DNA of 64,000 nt from positions 51,624,271 through 51,688,270 of the forward strand of contig CM068377.1 of the NCBI GenBank assembly GCA_034770075.1. Direction: 5' to 3'. Position 1 is the first letter of the stretch. The number at the start of each line of letters is the position of its first letter. This document shows positions 1 to 11,093 of this stretch, piece by piece. Source of the stretch: Aralia elata (lineage: Eukaryota > Streptophyta > Magnoliopsida > Apiales > Araliaceae). The position numbers were made by a program, and so were the translations under genes. The notes beneath the pieces were generated by a model that was given only the letters and a program-made list of their open reading frames with translations, was not told the DNA's origin and searched no databases.

Positions 1-149
1 TCTTTTATAGTTAATATAACGGTTTAAACGTTCGTCGTAAATCCTAGACGATTATAAGTTTATGTAGACAATTAAGCATTGAACGATTAAATCTTTTAAG
101 TTTTATTTCGGATATCATAACCGTATATAAATAAGACTTCTTTTACAAT

Positions 150-412
150 ATATGAAATAATTTTAGCATTATAACTGCTTACAGAATGAATATTTTTCAA
201 CTATATTTAAAATAAATTGAGCATTATAACTGCTTACAAAATGAATATTCGGCTATTATATTTGAGAAAATTTCAGCATTATAACTGGTTATAAAATGAA
301 TATTTTTACTAAATAGTTGGACATTATAACTGCTTGTAAATAGGACTTTTGTACTATATACTTAAAATAATTTGGGCATTATAACTGCTTATAAAAGTAT
401 ATTTTAACTAAA
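150..412. repeat. Degenerate tandem repeat, about 60 bp
   Basis: About five diverged copies, each carrying the core GCATTATAACTGCTTA followed by an AT-rich spacer, lie head to tail inside LTR K. In LTR orientation they are downstream of the TATA box, in R/U5. Confidence 0.75.
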
Positions 413-607
413 TATATAAAGAAGAATGAAAATAATAACCACTAGAGTAATACCTCTTGTAGTTGCTAGCTTTACTTCCAATCACGCAGCGCTTCGATGC
501 TTAGAAAGTAATTTTTATCTCACAATATCTCTCAGAATATAAATATAGAGTATTTTTGCTCTTGAACTACTCTTGAAAAGTAGTAAGGAATGAATAAACT
601 GAGCTTG

Positions 608-617
608 CTATTTATAG
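608..617 (-). promoter_or_regulatory. LTR K TATA box
   Basis: The minus strand reads CTATAAATAG, a strong plant TATA box, at a depth in the LTR that matches the TATA boxes of LTRs A and I. Transcription would run toward lower coordinates. Confidence 0.55.
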
Positions 618-770
618 AAAACCAAGTTTCGCTAATTGCACGTTAGGGGCTCGGCTTATTACACTTTGCACCCGACTTATTACACTTTGGTACCTAGGTT
701 AATTACACTTTAAGCTAAGAAAAAGTGGTTAATTATACTTTAGTACCTAGGTTAATTACACTTTTGTACC

Positions 771-962
771 TGGCGTGTGCCAGGCGTAAGCTGGCGTGTG
801 CCAGGCGTAAGCTGGCGTGTGCTAGGCGTAAGCTGGCGTGTGTCAGGCGTAAGCTGGCGTGTACCAGGCGTAAGCACGACAAAGCGTAAGCACGACAAAG
901 CGTAAGCACGACAAGGCGTAAGCACGACAAAGCGTAAGCATGACAAAGCGTAAGCACGACAA
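771..962. repeat. Two adjoining minisatellites, 21 bp and 16 bp
   Basis: From 771, about five copies of a 21-bp unit (CTGGCGTGTGCCAGGCGTAAG) pass directly into about six copies of a 16-bp unit (CACGACAAAGCGTAAG). Both units share the tail GCGTAAG, so the second probably arose by slippage from the first. Reading frames across them are repeat artefacts. Confidence 0.9.
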
Positions 963-1429
963 ATCACTTTGTCATTTCGAAGCACGACACAGCAGCTTAC
1001 TAAAAATAATTTGTCAGGACGTTTCTCGGTGAATTCGCCGGAAGCACGACAAATCATTTTGTCCATGTAAGCACGACACAGCTGCTTGGCGAAAAATTTT
1101 TATTTGACCAAATTTATCGTTTACATGATATAATCACCAAACACCTGCTTCAAAATATCATTTGGATCTTTATTTAAGCACATATGATACAAAATTTGAA
1201 TCTCATTGGGGTTTAAGATTTTAAACTTCTCGATACCTAGTTTTACGTTATACATTCTAATTCTAAACGTATACGATAATGTTTCCGAATCGTATTAAGT
1301 TTTCAAAGATTACCTGAGCAGCCGTTAATCAGAATATATCATCACATAACACAAAGTCGGAATAAGAAATTTCATTTAATAAACACATAATTTACATATA
1401 CAAATCTTATTAGGGTTCGGAATATTACA

Positions 1430-1550
1430 ATTTTTATATTGCTATCTTTCATAACAGTTTCTGTGATATTATAGGCTTAAATTTAGGGGTAGCCATATAG
1501 CTAATGGGAACATATTGCACTTATTTTGTCATCATCAAAAAGGGGAAGAA
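1430..1550 (+). mobile_element. SIRE-like copia 3' internal end and polypurine tract
   Basis: A short AT-rich stretch ends in the purine run AAAAAGGGGAAGAA at 1537-1550, directly before a TG-starting LTR. The preceding GTCATCATCAAAA is the familiar end of SIRE-lineage copia elements. The rest of the internal region to the left has been replaced by LTR K. It is not necessarily the same copy as G further right. Confidence 0.6.
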
Positions 1551-1613
1551 TGTTAGTTATTAAATAATTGATGTTTTGAATGATAACAAAATTACGTGTG
1601 CTTGCATGGGATT

Positions 1614-1715
1614 GCATGCATTATGGTTTGATATAATATTATATAATATGCATGGATTATGGTTGGATATAATATTATATAATATGCATGGATTATGGGT
1701 GGTTATAATGTTAAA
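1614..1715. repeat. 36-bp tandem triplication
   Basis: Units start at 1614, 1650 and 1686 with GCATGGATTATGG followed by an AT-rich tail. The first two are nearly identical and the third is truncated and diverged. It lies just inside the SIRE-like LTR. Confidence 0.9.
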
Positions 1716-2430
1716 ATATAACAGTCTTTATAATCTAAATTTCGTGATTGCTGAAATCTCTCATCTCAGTTGTTGTGTAGGAATAAACTTGGTTAACTGT
1801 TAAGTTAATTCAAATTTGAATTAAAAGCTTAAAAAGGTATCTGATCTAAATATAGAAGATTGTTAACAACCTTATCTTTCATATCTTTTATATCCCTTCA
1901 TTTCAGCTGCTTAGTATGATATCATATTATTTGAATGAGTTAATCAAGGAAACAATATATCTGTTGATTCAAATATTAGTTGCTGATTTGTTTAAATGTG
2001 ATTGAGGATTTCTTGGGATCAGTATTCGCATAGCTGTTGGAAGCTCGACTATAAATATAACATCCTGCTCGGCTATTGAAGATATAACTTGGAAAAGCTT
2101 CAATCAATCTTATACGTTTTATTCAATAGCTATTCTAAGTTTCTTTCCAGCAATTCATTTGTACTGTTCTTAAATTGTATTATGCTGGAAACTTGATAGT
2201 TTGTAATCAAAATCTTTATTCTAAGTTTAAGTCGTGTTTGGCTTGGTCTATCTAGAGTAGATAGGATCTGTTCGTAGGAGAGCTTTCAAGGTTACAGAGG
2301 TGCAAAGGTCTCAGTTATAAGAAAAGTTGCAGAGGTGCAAAGGGGCAGTGGTGTCCATCAATGGAAAGCCTACTTTAAACAAGGAAGTTTTTGTATTATG
2401 TATTAAAAAGTTTATTTAATAAAAAGAGTC

Positions 2431-2452
2431 TCCAATACCAATTGGTATTGGA
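2431..2452. repeat. 22-bp perfect palindrome
   Basis: The half-site TCCAATACCAA is followed immediately by its reverse complement with no spacer. It sits about 350 bp before the LTR end. It could be a dyad binding site or a cruciform; function unknown. Confidence 0.9.
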
Positions 2453-2819
2453 CGTGGCTTAGGCCATTACTTAGAGGTTAAGGGCCGAACCACGTAAAAA
2501 TCGTTGTGTCTATGGTTTGCTAATGTGTGTGGCTTGTTAATTTAAGATTTCGTTCTGTCTTTAAAGTATTCTGCATATCGTTGTTCTGTTGGGTTTCGAA
2601 TTGTACTAATCCAGACAACAAAGTAGACAGGGTATCTTGTCTGATAATACTCAAACGAAGAACAATAACTAAAGTAGACAACAAATCAGACACCCATTCT
2701 TGTCTGAATTCAATCTGCATAATTAAAATTAAAAAGTTTCATCGTTTATCACTTCCACCTATTCACCCCTCCTCTAGGTGTACTTATACACTGAATTACA
2801 GTCCTATCTTTTTACTGTC

Positions 2820-4179
2820 AAACAAGTTATAGTTTTAGTGGGAAATTTCTATTTAACAAGGTTAAAAGAGTTTATGCAACAAGGACTAGCTACATTAGTC
2901 AATAAACCACATTGCCATGCTAAATAAATCCTTACTACGCTTGCTCACATGTAATTGACTCATTTACACATAGTTAGTATAGTCTATCATTTGAGAAAAA
3001 TATGCTTGTATCAAGAACATGTTTAATAGTACTGTTACCTCTTGAGGCTAAATTGCTAACTTTTGCTCCCAAAACCTCTGATTGCTCTCCAATTTTCACA
3101 ACACTCATTCTCTTTATATTGAACTGATACAAATTCTAGCAACTGGAAATTGGCAAGGGAGGATTCCTATATATAACTAAGCGATTGACCAAACGCTGGA
3201 CTTTGCCCTGTGATTTAAACTAGCAGAAAGAAGAAGAAGCCATTGGTTAAGAAGGAGTTGATGGAAAGTGTTCAACTGCTCCCTCGCCATCATGCCCGAA
3301 GCTATCATTCTCTATTCTTGATTTTCAGCAAAGTGGGTGCTAGGCCATTGGCTTATATACGGCTAAATAAAGGCTAATGGGACTACTATTTTAGGACAAG
3401 TAATTTAGCTACACAGTTCTGGCATTAGGTCCTCAGTATTATTAATGAGGGTTACTAATTGGACTCACAACTTCAATTTTTAATGACTCAATGTTATTAT
3501 CTAGGTTTAGTTAGTGCACCAATTCAAATATATATAATCCATGCACATTGAGTCAGTCCAAATAATATTTAAATTGGGTTAGAATATAAATTAGTTGGGT
3601 ACTAACATCCCATTATTTTCCATCGAATTTATTATTTCAAATACACCCAAAAATGCTATAATGACAATTAATATCAAATATTTTTTTTTCTTAAAAATTT
3701 TACCTTCTCCCATACTTTTAAAATGCACATTTAATTGACTCACCATGAATCATTATATCATACAAGGCTTACTTTTAACATATAATCTTAAAATAATTAT
3801 TCACATTATCACATCTTATATTTTATGCATGAGGCAACTTTATTGAATTTAATATTTATATAACCATGCAACACCTGTAATCGTACATAACAACAATTAA
3901 ATAAATAATATTAATTAATTCATCACATTATCTAATTATTCCCTTTATTAAATTAATTAATAGCTCACTTATTTCATCACTTTGCCATACTAGACATATT
4001 TCATAAGCTTAATAAACTTTATTATTGTTTCCACCATATTTCTGCATCGTCATACACCTTATTCAATTTAAATGGAATTATCACATTTGATGCCATAAAA
4101 TACATATGTTTTCACAATAATTATTCTAACATTTTCATTTTCAATATTTATATTATTAATAAAAATTACAGATATTACA
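2820..4179 (-). mobile_element. Truncated 3' LTR of element E
   Basis: The right end is directly next to the polypurine tract and chromodomain end of E; the LTR reads TGTAATATCTG on the minus strand from 4179. A TATA box lies about 1 kb inside. Only about 350 bp follow it before SIRE-like sequence, whereas LTRs A and I have more than 2.4 kb there, so most of R/U5 seems to be missing. The left border is a guess. The stretch 3400-4179 is AT-rich U3 with nothing else recognisable. Confidence 0.6.
3168..3175 (-). promoter_or_regulatory. LTR E TATA box
   Basis: The minus strand reads TTATATATAGG in the U3/R area of LTR E. The position is consistent with, though further in than, the TATA boxes of the other Tekay-type LTRs. 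Confidence 0.4.
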
Positions 4180-4294
4180 TCCTCTCCCCTTATAAAAATT
4201 CCGTTCTCGGAATTGGTATAAGGTTACATAAACAGATGGGGATAATCCCTTCTCATATTATCTTCTAATTCCCACGTAGCCTCCTCGGCGTCGT
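4180..4294 (-). pseudogene. Element E: chromodomain end and polypurine tract
   Basis: The minus strand encodes the last part of a chromovirus chromodomain, including the hallmark EEATWE, then a stop, then the polypurine tract TAAGGGGAGAGGA at 4180-4192 directly before the LTR. The frame breaks at 4294 because solo LTR C inserted there. The rest of the same domain resumes at 32998, 28.7 kb away. Chromodomains of chromovirus integrases are thought to steer insertion to heterochromatin. Confidence 0.85.
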
Positions 4295-4756
4295 TGTGAC
4301 GAACGAGATTTTTGTAATTTAATTTAAATATTTATTGAATTAAATAAATATTTTTCGATGATTTAATTATTGAATTAGATAGTTAATTGATGAAATTGTC
4401 GTAGATTAATTTAATTATATGTGTTACATTAGTTAAATTAATGTGGAGAATTTTTTATATTTAAAATATGTATTTAATTGAGTTTATTTGATTAAATGCA
4501 TTATTTAAACAAGTATAATGTTATTCTAATTAATTTAATAATTTAATTAGAGATTTAATAATTTGTCATAATCAATAAATGAGAATTTTAATTATGTGAC
4601 AATGTGATTTAATGTGGTATTATACTATTTTATTTAATTAATTTAAATGAGATTATTTAATTGATTAAAAATGTGACATGAATTATATTATAAGAAAGTT
4701 ATTAAAATAAACTAGAAGGGAGGATAAAAGGATTAGCCAAACGAGGCCTTAGTAGG
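4295..4756 (+). mobile_element. Solo LTR C, segment 1
   Basis: It starts TGTGACG after the target duplication GTCGT (4290-4294), whose partner GTCAT follows the LTR end at 32997; one base differs. This AT-rich U3 segment ends where solo LTR D inserted. Removing the inserts gives an LTR of about 2.83 kb with no internal region. No gene is seen. Confidence 0.85.
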
Positions 4757-6002
4757 TGTTGGTCGATTTCGCAACCGATAAATACGCGCAAGTATACGCG
4801 GTCAACAAGTAATATAATGATAAGAGAGTTGTCGAACCCACAGGGAATTGTTCTAGTGTATCCCAAGTACCAACTATATATCGTCTCGATTTTATTTAGA
4901 CAATTGATGATTTGATATTTTTGTTGTTGGAAGTGAATAAGATAATAATAATCAAGTAAAAGACAATGAAATCTAATATTAACAAGTCTAAGATTGCAAT
5001 TTCCCCTAACACTTCATTTGAATATCCTAACTCTCTCATTTGAATTAATTAACAACATAAAATTGCCAACCGAGAAATCAAAGCTACTTATAAGCCTCTG
5101 TCGATGGTCAAATTCGAATCTTCCTAATGCGGCATGTAGGTATATGTCTATCCTACACACTATCAAGAGACCAATTTCAAGAACAATAACAAGACACGTG
5201 TCACTAAATCTCATTTACCGTCCCTTCAATTACCAACTTTCACATAGGAAGTCATTAAGAATAGATTCTCCATTGGTTGCACACGGTATCTAGGTATATA
5301 TCTATCCTAAATACTATCAAGTTACCTATCATTGAGGATAATCAACAAGACACACGTCACTTAATCTCAATTAATAACCCACGATAATCTTTAACTTTCG
5401 CATGATATCATAACAAGGTCTAAACACTATAATCCGTTCGTCAAGTTCATATAGGTTCCCACGGTAATTACTAGCTAGGCAATTAATATATGAAGCATAA
5501 ATTATGACATACAATTCACAAATGAGTAATTAATAACAAAGAGAGAGAAATCAATTCAAACTATGTGTTGGGTTCCATTGAAATCTTAGAAATTAAGGTC
5601 TAGTTCATGGTAGCTAAGAAAAACATCAAACACATGGTGTTCATCATAAATTAGAATTACAAATTCAAAGGAAAGCAAGAGATGATAAAACCCAATTAGA
5701 AGATATTCATATGTTGCTTGCTTGGTTGATGTCAATCTCTAGCTTTTCCTCTTCATTTGGCATTCGTTTCTCTTTTTGCTCCTGAGCTTGTTGCTGGAAT
5801 TTTCTTGATTTGTAGCCCTCAAGCTCCTCTTGATGATGTATGTGCAGCCTCCCAAGGTCTAGATATGCCTTGACAATCCCTTCCTTCTTGGTTGTTTGGC
5901 TTTTGCTGAGATTTCCTTGTATTGCAGCACTTTTGCTCTCTATTTTGATTTTTAGTCTAGCCTCTCAATCCCTAGTTGTTGAAATATGAAGCCCCAATGA
6001 GA

Positions 6003-6012
6003 TATTATATAG
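6003..6012 (-). promoter_or_regulatory. LTR D TATA box
   Basis: The minus strand reads CTATATAATA. The GC-rich island begins about 100 bp upstream in LTR orientation, so the island would sit in promoter-proximal U3. Confidence 0.5.
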
Positions 6013-6104
6013 TGCCTCCATGAAAACCCTAACAAAAATCAGATTATGGGTCAAAAATCCGCTCAGATCGCACCAAAAGGCCAGCTGGAATCGCACTCAG
6101 CACG

Positions 6105-6560
6105 GCGTTGGCGCGCCCGCACGCCAGCGCGCGCGCCCGCGCCCAGCGCCTGGGCCGCACGCCCAACGCCGCACGCCCACACGCTGGCTGCCGCACACCC
6201 GTGTCGCGCGCCCGCACGCCAGCGCGCGCGCCCGCGCCCAGCGCCTGGGCCACACGCCCACGCCTGCTGCCCCGCACGCCCGCACCGCGCGCCCGCACGC
6301 CGGCGCGCGCGCCCGCGCCCAGCGCCTGGGCCGCACGCTGGCCGCACGCCCAACTGCCGAGTCCGCCGAGCCCCGCGCGCGCGCGCGCCAAACGCCGAGG
6401 CTGCCGAGCGCCCAGCGCCCGCGCCCGCCGCACACGCCCCCACACGGCCGCACGCCCAGCGCGCCAACACGCCCGCACGCCCAGCGCGCGCCTGCACGCT
6501 GCGCCCATGCGCCCGCGCCCAGCGCCTGGGCCGCACGCTGGCGCCCCCGTCTGCCGCACG
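6105..6560. repeat. GC-rich degenerate minisatellite in LTR D
   Basis: About 455 bp made of recurring GCACGCC, GCGCGCGCCCGCGCCCAG and CGCCTGGGCC blocks at irregular spacing of about 50-100 bp, in a surrounding that is strongly AT-rich. Because the words contain almost no A/T-rich stops, long Ala/Arg/Pro-rich frames open on all strands; these are composition artefacts, not genes. Confidence 0.9.
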
Positions 6561-6570
6561 CCGTGCCCGC

Positions 6571-6872
6571 GGCTTGGTCGACGCCGCACGCCGTGCACGT
6601 TTTCCAACGCCGTGCACGCCCAACTTCCAAATGTCATCAAATTAAGCCCCGAGCATCGCCAAACATAATTTTTCACCGTGTTATCATTCGGGCACGGATA
6701 TCTAGGCACGGGCTTGCCCTCGTGGCTTGGCCGACGCCGTACGCCGTGCACGCATTCCGACGCCGTGCACGCCCAACTACCAAATGTTGTCAAATTAAGC
6801 ACCGAGCGTCGCCAAGCACAAATTTCCATCATACTACCATTCGGGCACAGACGTCCAGGCACGGACATTGAG
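6571..6872. repeat. 153-bp tandem duplication in LTR D
   Basis: Two diverged copies start at 6571 and 6724, each with GGCTTGG, CGACGCC, CCGTGCACGCCCAACT and an ATTCGGGCAC block near the end. Confidence 0.85.
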
Positions 6873-7084
6873 TCAATACAAACAACGATCCGAGCGGTCT
6901 TTATTTCAATTCCTACAAACATAATGAAAATGCATCAAAGTAACATAAAACATGTAAAAATAACTAAAAACTGATTTATGTAGAAATAAGATAAAAATAC
7001 ATAAAAACCACATAAAATACCTAAAGACTTACAAATTATCAAGGCCAAAAGTACCCAAATTGTGTGTATAAAATACACTCATCA

Positions 7085-9169
7085 GTAGGGGTTGGTGCCA
7101 ATTACTAACTGACACCATGTTTTGCCAGTTTAATTATTACGTAGTATCATTATTATTATTTTCTGAGTTAAGTCTGAGGAATACAGAGAGAAAAAGGGAG
7201 AAATACTTGTGAGATTTTGGAATTGAAGAAGAAATCCTTTCATTTGTTGCACAATCTAGCATCTAATCAAAGGTAATCCTTAAATATCAACCTTTAAATT
7301 ATGTTTTCTTAGTTTTCTCCATGAAAAGTTAAGTTTAGTCCTCTGTAATTTGAATTCTATGGTTAAATTCTAAATAACTTGATGTTAGATATTTGTAAGC
7401 ATGCATAAATTTATTTTATATAGTTTGTATATGATTTATAGTAATTAAATCCATGAGATTATGTGTTTAAATAAAGTTCTGAAATTTACAGAGAAACAGT
7501 GTTTGAATATACTTTAAATGTATGAAATTGATGTTTGTTTTGCATGTTAATCGGTTAAATTGATAATTGATTATGTTTATGCATGTAAAAACGAAGAACA
7601 TAAAACTTAAACGGATTAAATTGGTGTTATAACGAATCTGCTATGTGGGAATTTATAAAAATTGATGAAACTTTGAATAATAGCAAGAACATGAAAATTA
7701 TAAGTTTAAATTCAATTGTTTGAGTTGTTAAACTTGATAAAATCATGCTATGATTGTTACTGTACGTTTTTGTAAAGTCCAGAACCTATGGGTAGAATTA
7801 TACTGTCGATTTAATGAAAAACTTTAGCTAAATTTGGCATTTTTTGTGTTCTTCGCGAACTGCAGGAACTGGGTTTCGGGTCCACCGCCCCGACAGTGGA
7901 ATTACACTAGGAATAGTCGCCCTGGCGGCCTCTTCGCCCCGACGGTCTAAATGAATTGATTTTGTCGCCCCGGCGGTGTCCTCGCCCCGGCGCCCAAAAT
8001 GAACTAACTTAACCACCCCGGCGGTAGCCTCGTCCCGGCGCTAGTTTATGAAGGAATATACCGCCCCGGCGGTGGAACAAAAATAAAATTTTCCTTTTTC
8101 TTTGTGCTCATATTATGTTACCATATGCATGGTTGAAGCTTAGACTAAGGTATTAAATGAATAATAAGATACTATGATGGGTAATAAGCAAATACCTATT
8201 AATTATTCGGTGACAATTGAAATATTAAAATGAAATTGGATGAGAATAAATCCTGAAGTGTTTATAATACTGTAACTAATTATTGTTACTACTTTATAAA
8301 AGGAATGTATAGGTTGATTAAGGAATGTGGATTTTAATTTGTAATCTACGCACGAGGCAAGTTTTTTACCCTTAATCTTTTTATTTCGTTGGAAGCAAGT
8401 TTTCTATCCTTAATCTTTTTATTTCGTTGAGAGCAAGTTTCTTAACTCCACTTTTCATTGAGCAAGCTCTAAAACCTTATCTCTCTTTTATGCAAGTTTC
8501 TATACTCTATTTCATATTTAGCAAGTTCTTTACTATAATTCATTCAAGTTCGTGAATTCAAATGTGTTATTCTGATTCATTTTAAGTAATACTTCAGTTA
8601 TACAAGATTTATTCGATTGTATGCCTTTGAGAATCAATCTTTTGTTCTTGAATACCTTTCATATTAAATTATTGAACCTTGATTGACTAGCGAACCCTTA
8701 TTGATTCGACTAGTCTATAGTTGATGAGCGTTCTAAATTCTAGAAACGTTATTGAAATAAATCCAAACCAAACTTCCTTTGGTGCGGACTCTGATGTCAA
8801 ACTGAGATGAATAACCCTTTTATAGGGGATTATTTTACGCGTTAGCGTTTAGATGTTATGCACATACATGGTACAAAGGGCTGATCCCCCTAAGTACGAG
8901 AAGTAAGGTCCATATAGTCTTACGACTGTTAAAGGTTTAAAGTAGAAATACTTGATAATCTAGGACATAGTTCGTGGTATTGTGACCCTCAAATGTTCTT
9001 TTGATTCTTGTTTTTTTCTAATCTTGATTCAAAAGCTGAGAATTCTATTATCCGATATCCATTGATTATTCGCATGGTATTATTATTTTTATTGTGTTAC
9101 TTGCTGGGCAATTGTTGCTCACCCTTGCATAATTACATTGCAGCTAAAGTTGAAAGAATTGATGAGCCA
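7085..9169 (+). mobile_element. Solo LTR C, segment 2
   Basis: It continues LTR C after D (its first five bases are the duplicated GTAGG) up to the target site of A (AGCCA, 9165-9169). Near 9100 it has TTACTTGCTGGGCAATTGTT, a block shared in recognisable form by LTRs A, H and J, which places C in the Tekay/Del group. A GC-rich tandem array lies at 7858-8075. Small ORFs at 7828-8016 (minus) and 9008-9190 (plus) have no support as genes. Confidence 0.8.
7858..8075. repeat. GC-rich tandem array in LTR C
   Basis: About four units of 50-60 bp alternate paired CGCCCCGGCGGT / CGCCCCGGCGC words with AT-rich linkers containing AAATGAA. It sits several hundred bases into the LTR. Confidence 0.8.
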
Positions 9170-9723
9170 TGTAATGCCCGTGAATTTTGAACGTCCTTAT
9201 TAATTAAATCTAATTTAATTCAATGAGTTAACGTTGTGTTCTATTTAAACCAGCTTGGGTTAATTGGTGGGAGATGTATAAGATGTGTCTATACTCGTGT
9301 TGGCAGGTATGATATAACTATGGTTAAGAGATAACCATAGGTGAGTCAAGTGTAGGAATTGGTGGGTAATGACTAAAATGGCCAAGAGTGGTTAATAACC
9401 AAGGTAATTATGTAAGGGCAATAACCATTGTATATCCAAGTGGTTAATAACCAATGAAATGATGGTGGGTTAATAACCATTGTGTTTAACCAATGTAATG
9501 ATGGCAAGATAATAACCAATGTCTAATAACCAATGAAGAATGGGTAATAACTAATGGATAATTAAGATTTTGCGAAAAGACTATTTTAACCTTGAAAGAG
9601 GTTGGGAAAGGACTAAAATACCCTTGAGGAAGTTTCTAGGAAACTTCCTACTATTGATGAATTGACCAAATTGCCCTTGTCTAGTCATGATTAATGACTA
9701 TTTTGCCCATGGTCTCTACTTTC

Positions 9724-9733
9724 CTATAAATAG
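9724..9733 (+). promoter_or_regulatory. Element A 5' LTR TATA box
   Basis: CTATAAATAG about 555 bp into the LTR; the same site recurs in the 3' LTR. A transcript would begin about 30 bp downstream. Confidence 0.65.
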
Positions 9734-10951
9734 TACCCCTCACCAAAGTTAACAAGGGTTGGCTCACTTATTATTCACCAAGTAGAGAGTTTGTGAGCTT
9801 GAGAGAGTTTTGAAGAGAGAAGCAAGAGAAAGTCTTGTGAGAGGAAGAAGAAGACCTTGAAGTGTTTACGCCATCTCCATCTGCATAGCCATTAAAGCTA
9901 GGTATAAACTCCATTCCTTCAAACCCTAGTTTCTTGTTGCTAGTATTATATTATGATTTCTACACACTATTTTGTTGGAAACTTTTATGTGTGTTGATTG
10001 GGGTTGGTGGTATAAAGGGAGTATTCATGGATCTAAGTTTTTATTTTTGTTAGATCTACATTTTTCTAAAAGATTGTTTAACTCATGATTTTAAAACCAA
10101 GGTATGGATCTTCATTTCTTTTAAAACCCTAGTTGTGCGTGGGATTAATTTTTGATTGTTGTTTGATAATTATGAAAGGGATGAGGTGTGTATAGATCTA
10201 TGTTTTATTTTGCTAGATCTATGTTTTATTTTGTTAGATCTATATATTTTTTTTAAAGAATGCTTAACTCATGATTTTAAAACCTAGGTGATGACAAATA
10301 ATGGTTTAGTATGTTTTATTAATAATATGTTGAAGTTTAAAAATATTTGTAGCAAGTTTTAGTGGTTTGATGGGCTAAAACATGTGTACAATAATTTATT
10401 GGAGTACAAAATTTATTGATAAAAAAATATTGAGTTAAGTCATAAATATTTTGTTGTAATATTAGAAATATTTTCTTAGTCATGGGTAAATTTTTGGGAA
10501 TTTATTTGGAGTATAAAACTTGTTTGATGGTGATTAGAACTCAATTGGTGTGTGCAAGAAAAAAAAAAAAAAAAAAAAAGCAACCAACTGCCTGGAAGCC
10601 AAAACCGGAACCAGCCTGGCCGCGCATGGCGCGACAGGCTTAAGTTGGTTAACAGGTGTAGACACCCAAATTTTGCGCTTCGTATACTAACCGTGACAGG
10701 AGGGCAAAATCGTCAAATGAACCGGCCTGTGAGAGCGAGGGATGCACAAGTGCGAACACTCGACGCCACCGCAACGATTTGCAAATCAAAACCGACGTGA
10801 CAGCAGGGCCGTCCGAAATGAGCATGCCCGAATGATGTGGCACGTCTCCCAGTGATTCTCGGACTGCAAAATACAAGCCTGTCGGCGAAAACCGACGTCA
10901 CGACACGAGAAACAAGGTGCGGTTCGGAAAACGAGAAAATCAGCCCACCCA

Positions 10952-11093
10952 GCCGCGGATTGATCTGCGGCCAAACGATTAAAATAATGGTGGTGCGCAC
11001 GGGACTCGAAACCAGGAAACCAGCTGAGTGCGATGGGGGGTGGGCCAGCCAGCCGCAGATTGATCTGCGGCCAGCCGCAGATCAATCTGCGGC
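10952..11093. promoter_or_regulatory. Three 20-bp palindromes, B 5' LTR
   Basis: Sites at 10952-10971, 11052-11071 and 11074-11093 have the form GCCGC(A/G)GAT-NN-ATCTGCGGC; the first has one arm mismatch. The last two are 2 bp apart and lie just upstream of the presumed core promoter (11109). Confidence 0.85.

Larger units (their letters stand above)
1..1429 (-). mobile_element. LTR K, partial, Tekay/Del-like, minus orientation
   Basis: The right edge is a typical LTR end: read on the minus strand it begins TGTAATATTCC at 1429, like the TGTAAT starts of the LTRs of A, E and I. A TATA box on the minus strand (608-617) lies about 0.8 kb inside, comparable with those LTRs. The other end and any internal region lie left of the window, so solo LTR and 3' LTR cannot be separated. 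It abuts SIRE-like copia sequence, which it appears to have entered. The candidate target duplication would be ATTTT at 1430-1434. No protein coding is seen. Confidence 0.6.
1551..2795 (+). mobile_element. SIRE-like copia 3' LTR, right border approximate
   Basis: It starts TGTTAGTTATT right after a polypurine tract and carries the pattern TTGATGTTTTGAATGATAAC near the start. Near the end it has CTATTCACCCCTCCTCTAGG, which in SIRE-lineage LTRs lies just before the LTR end. The exact right border is not resolved because no primer site or clear duplication follows. It contains a 36-bp triplication and a 22-bp perfect palindrome. The ORF at 2527-2832 crosses the border and is not a gene. Confidence 0.65.
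4757..7084 (-). mobile_element. Solo LTR D, Athila/Tat-like
   Basis: A 2328-bp unit starts TGTTGG and ends ATCA, flanked by a perfect 5-bp duplication GTAGG (4752-4756 and 7085-7089), with no primer site, gene or second LTR. On the minus strand it starts with TGATGAGTGTATTTTATACA. Near its 3' end it has CCCTGTGGGTTCGACAACTC, a pattern I associate with Athila/Tat-like LTRs. It holds a GC-rich repeat island just upstream of its TATA box. No coding is credible. Confidence 0.85.

Noticed and set aside
733..1066. Cys/Leu/Arg-rich minus-strand frames of 74 and 104 codons
   Set aside because: Translation of the two minisatellites in LTR K.
6020..6974. Long Ala/Arg/Pro-rich frames on both strands (up to 292 codons)
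   Set aside because: They arise from the GC-rich repeat island in LTR D, overlap in several frames and show no domain.
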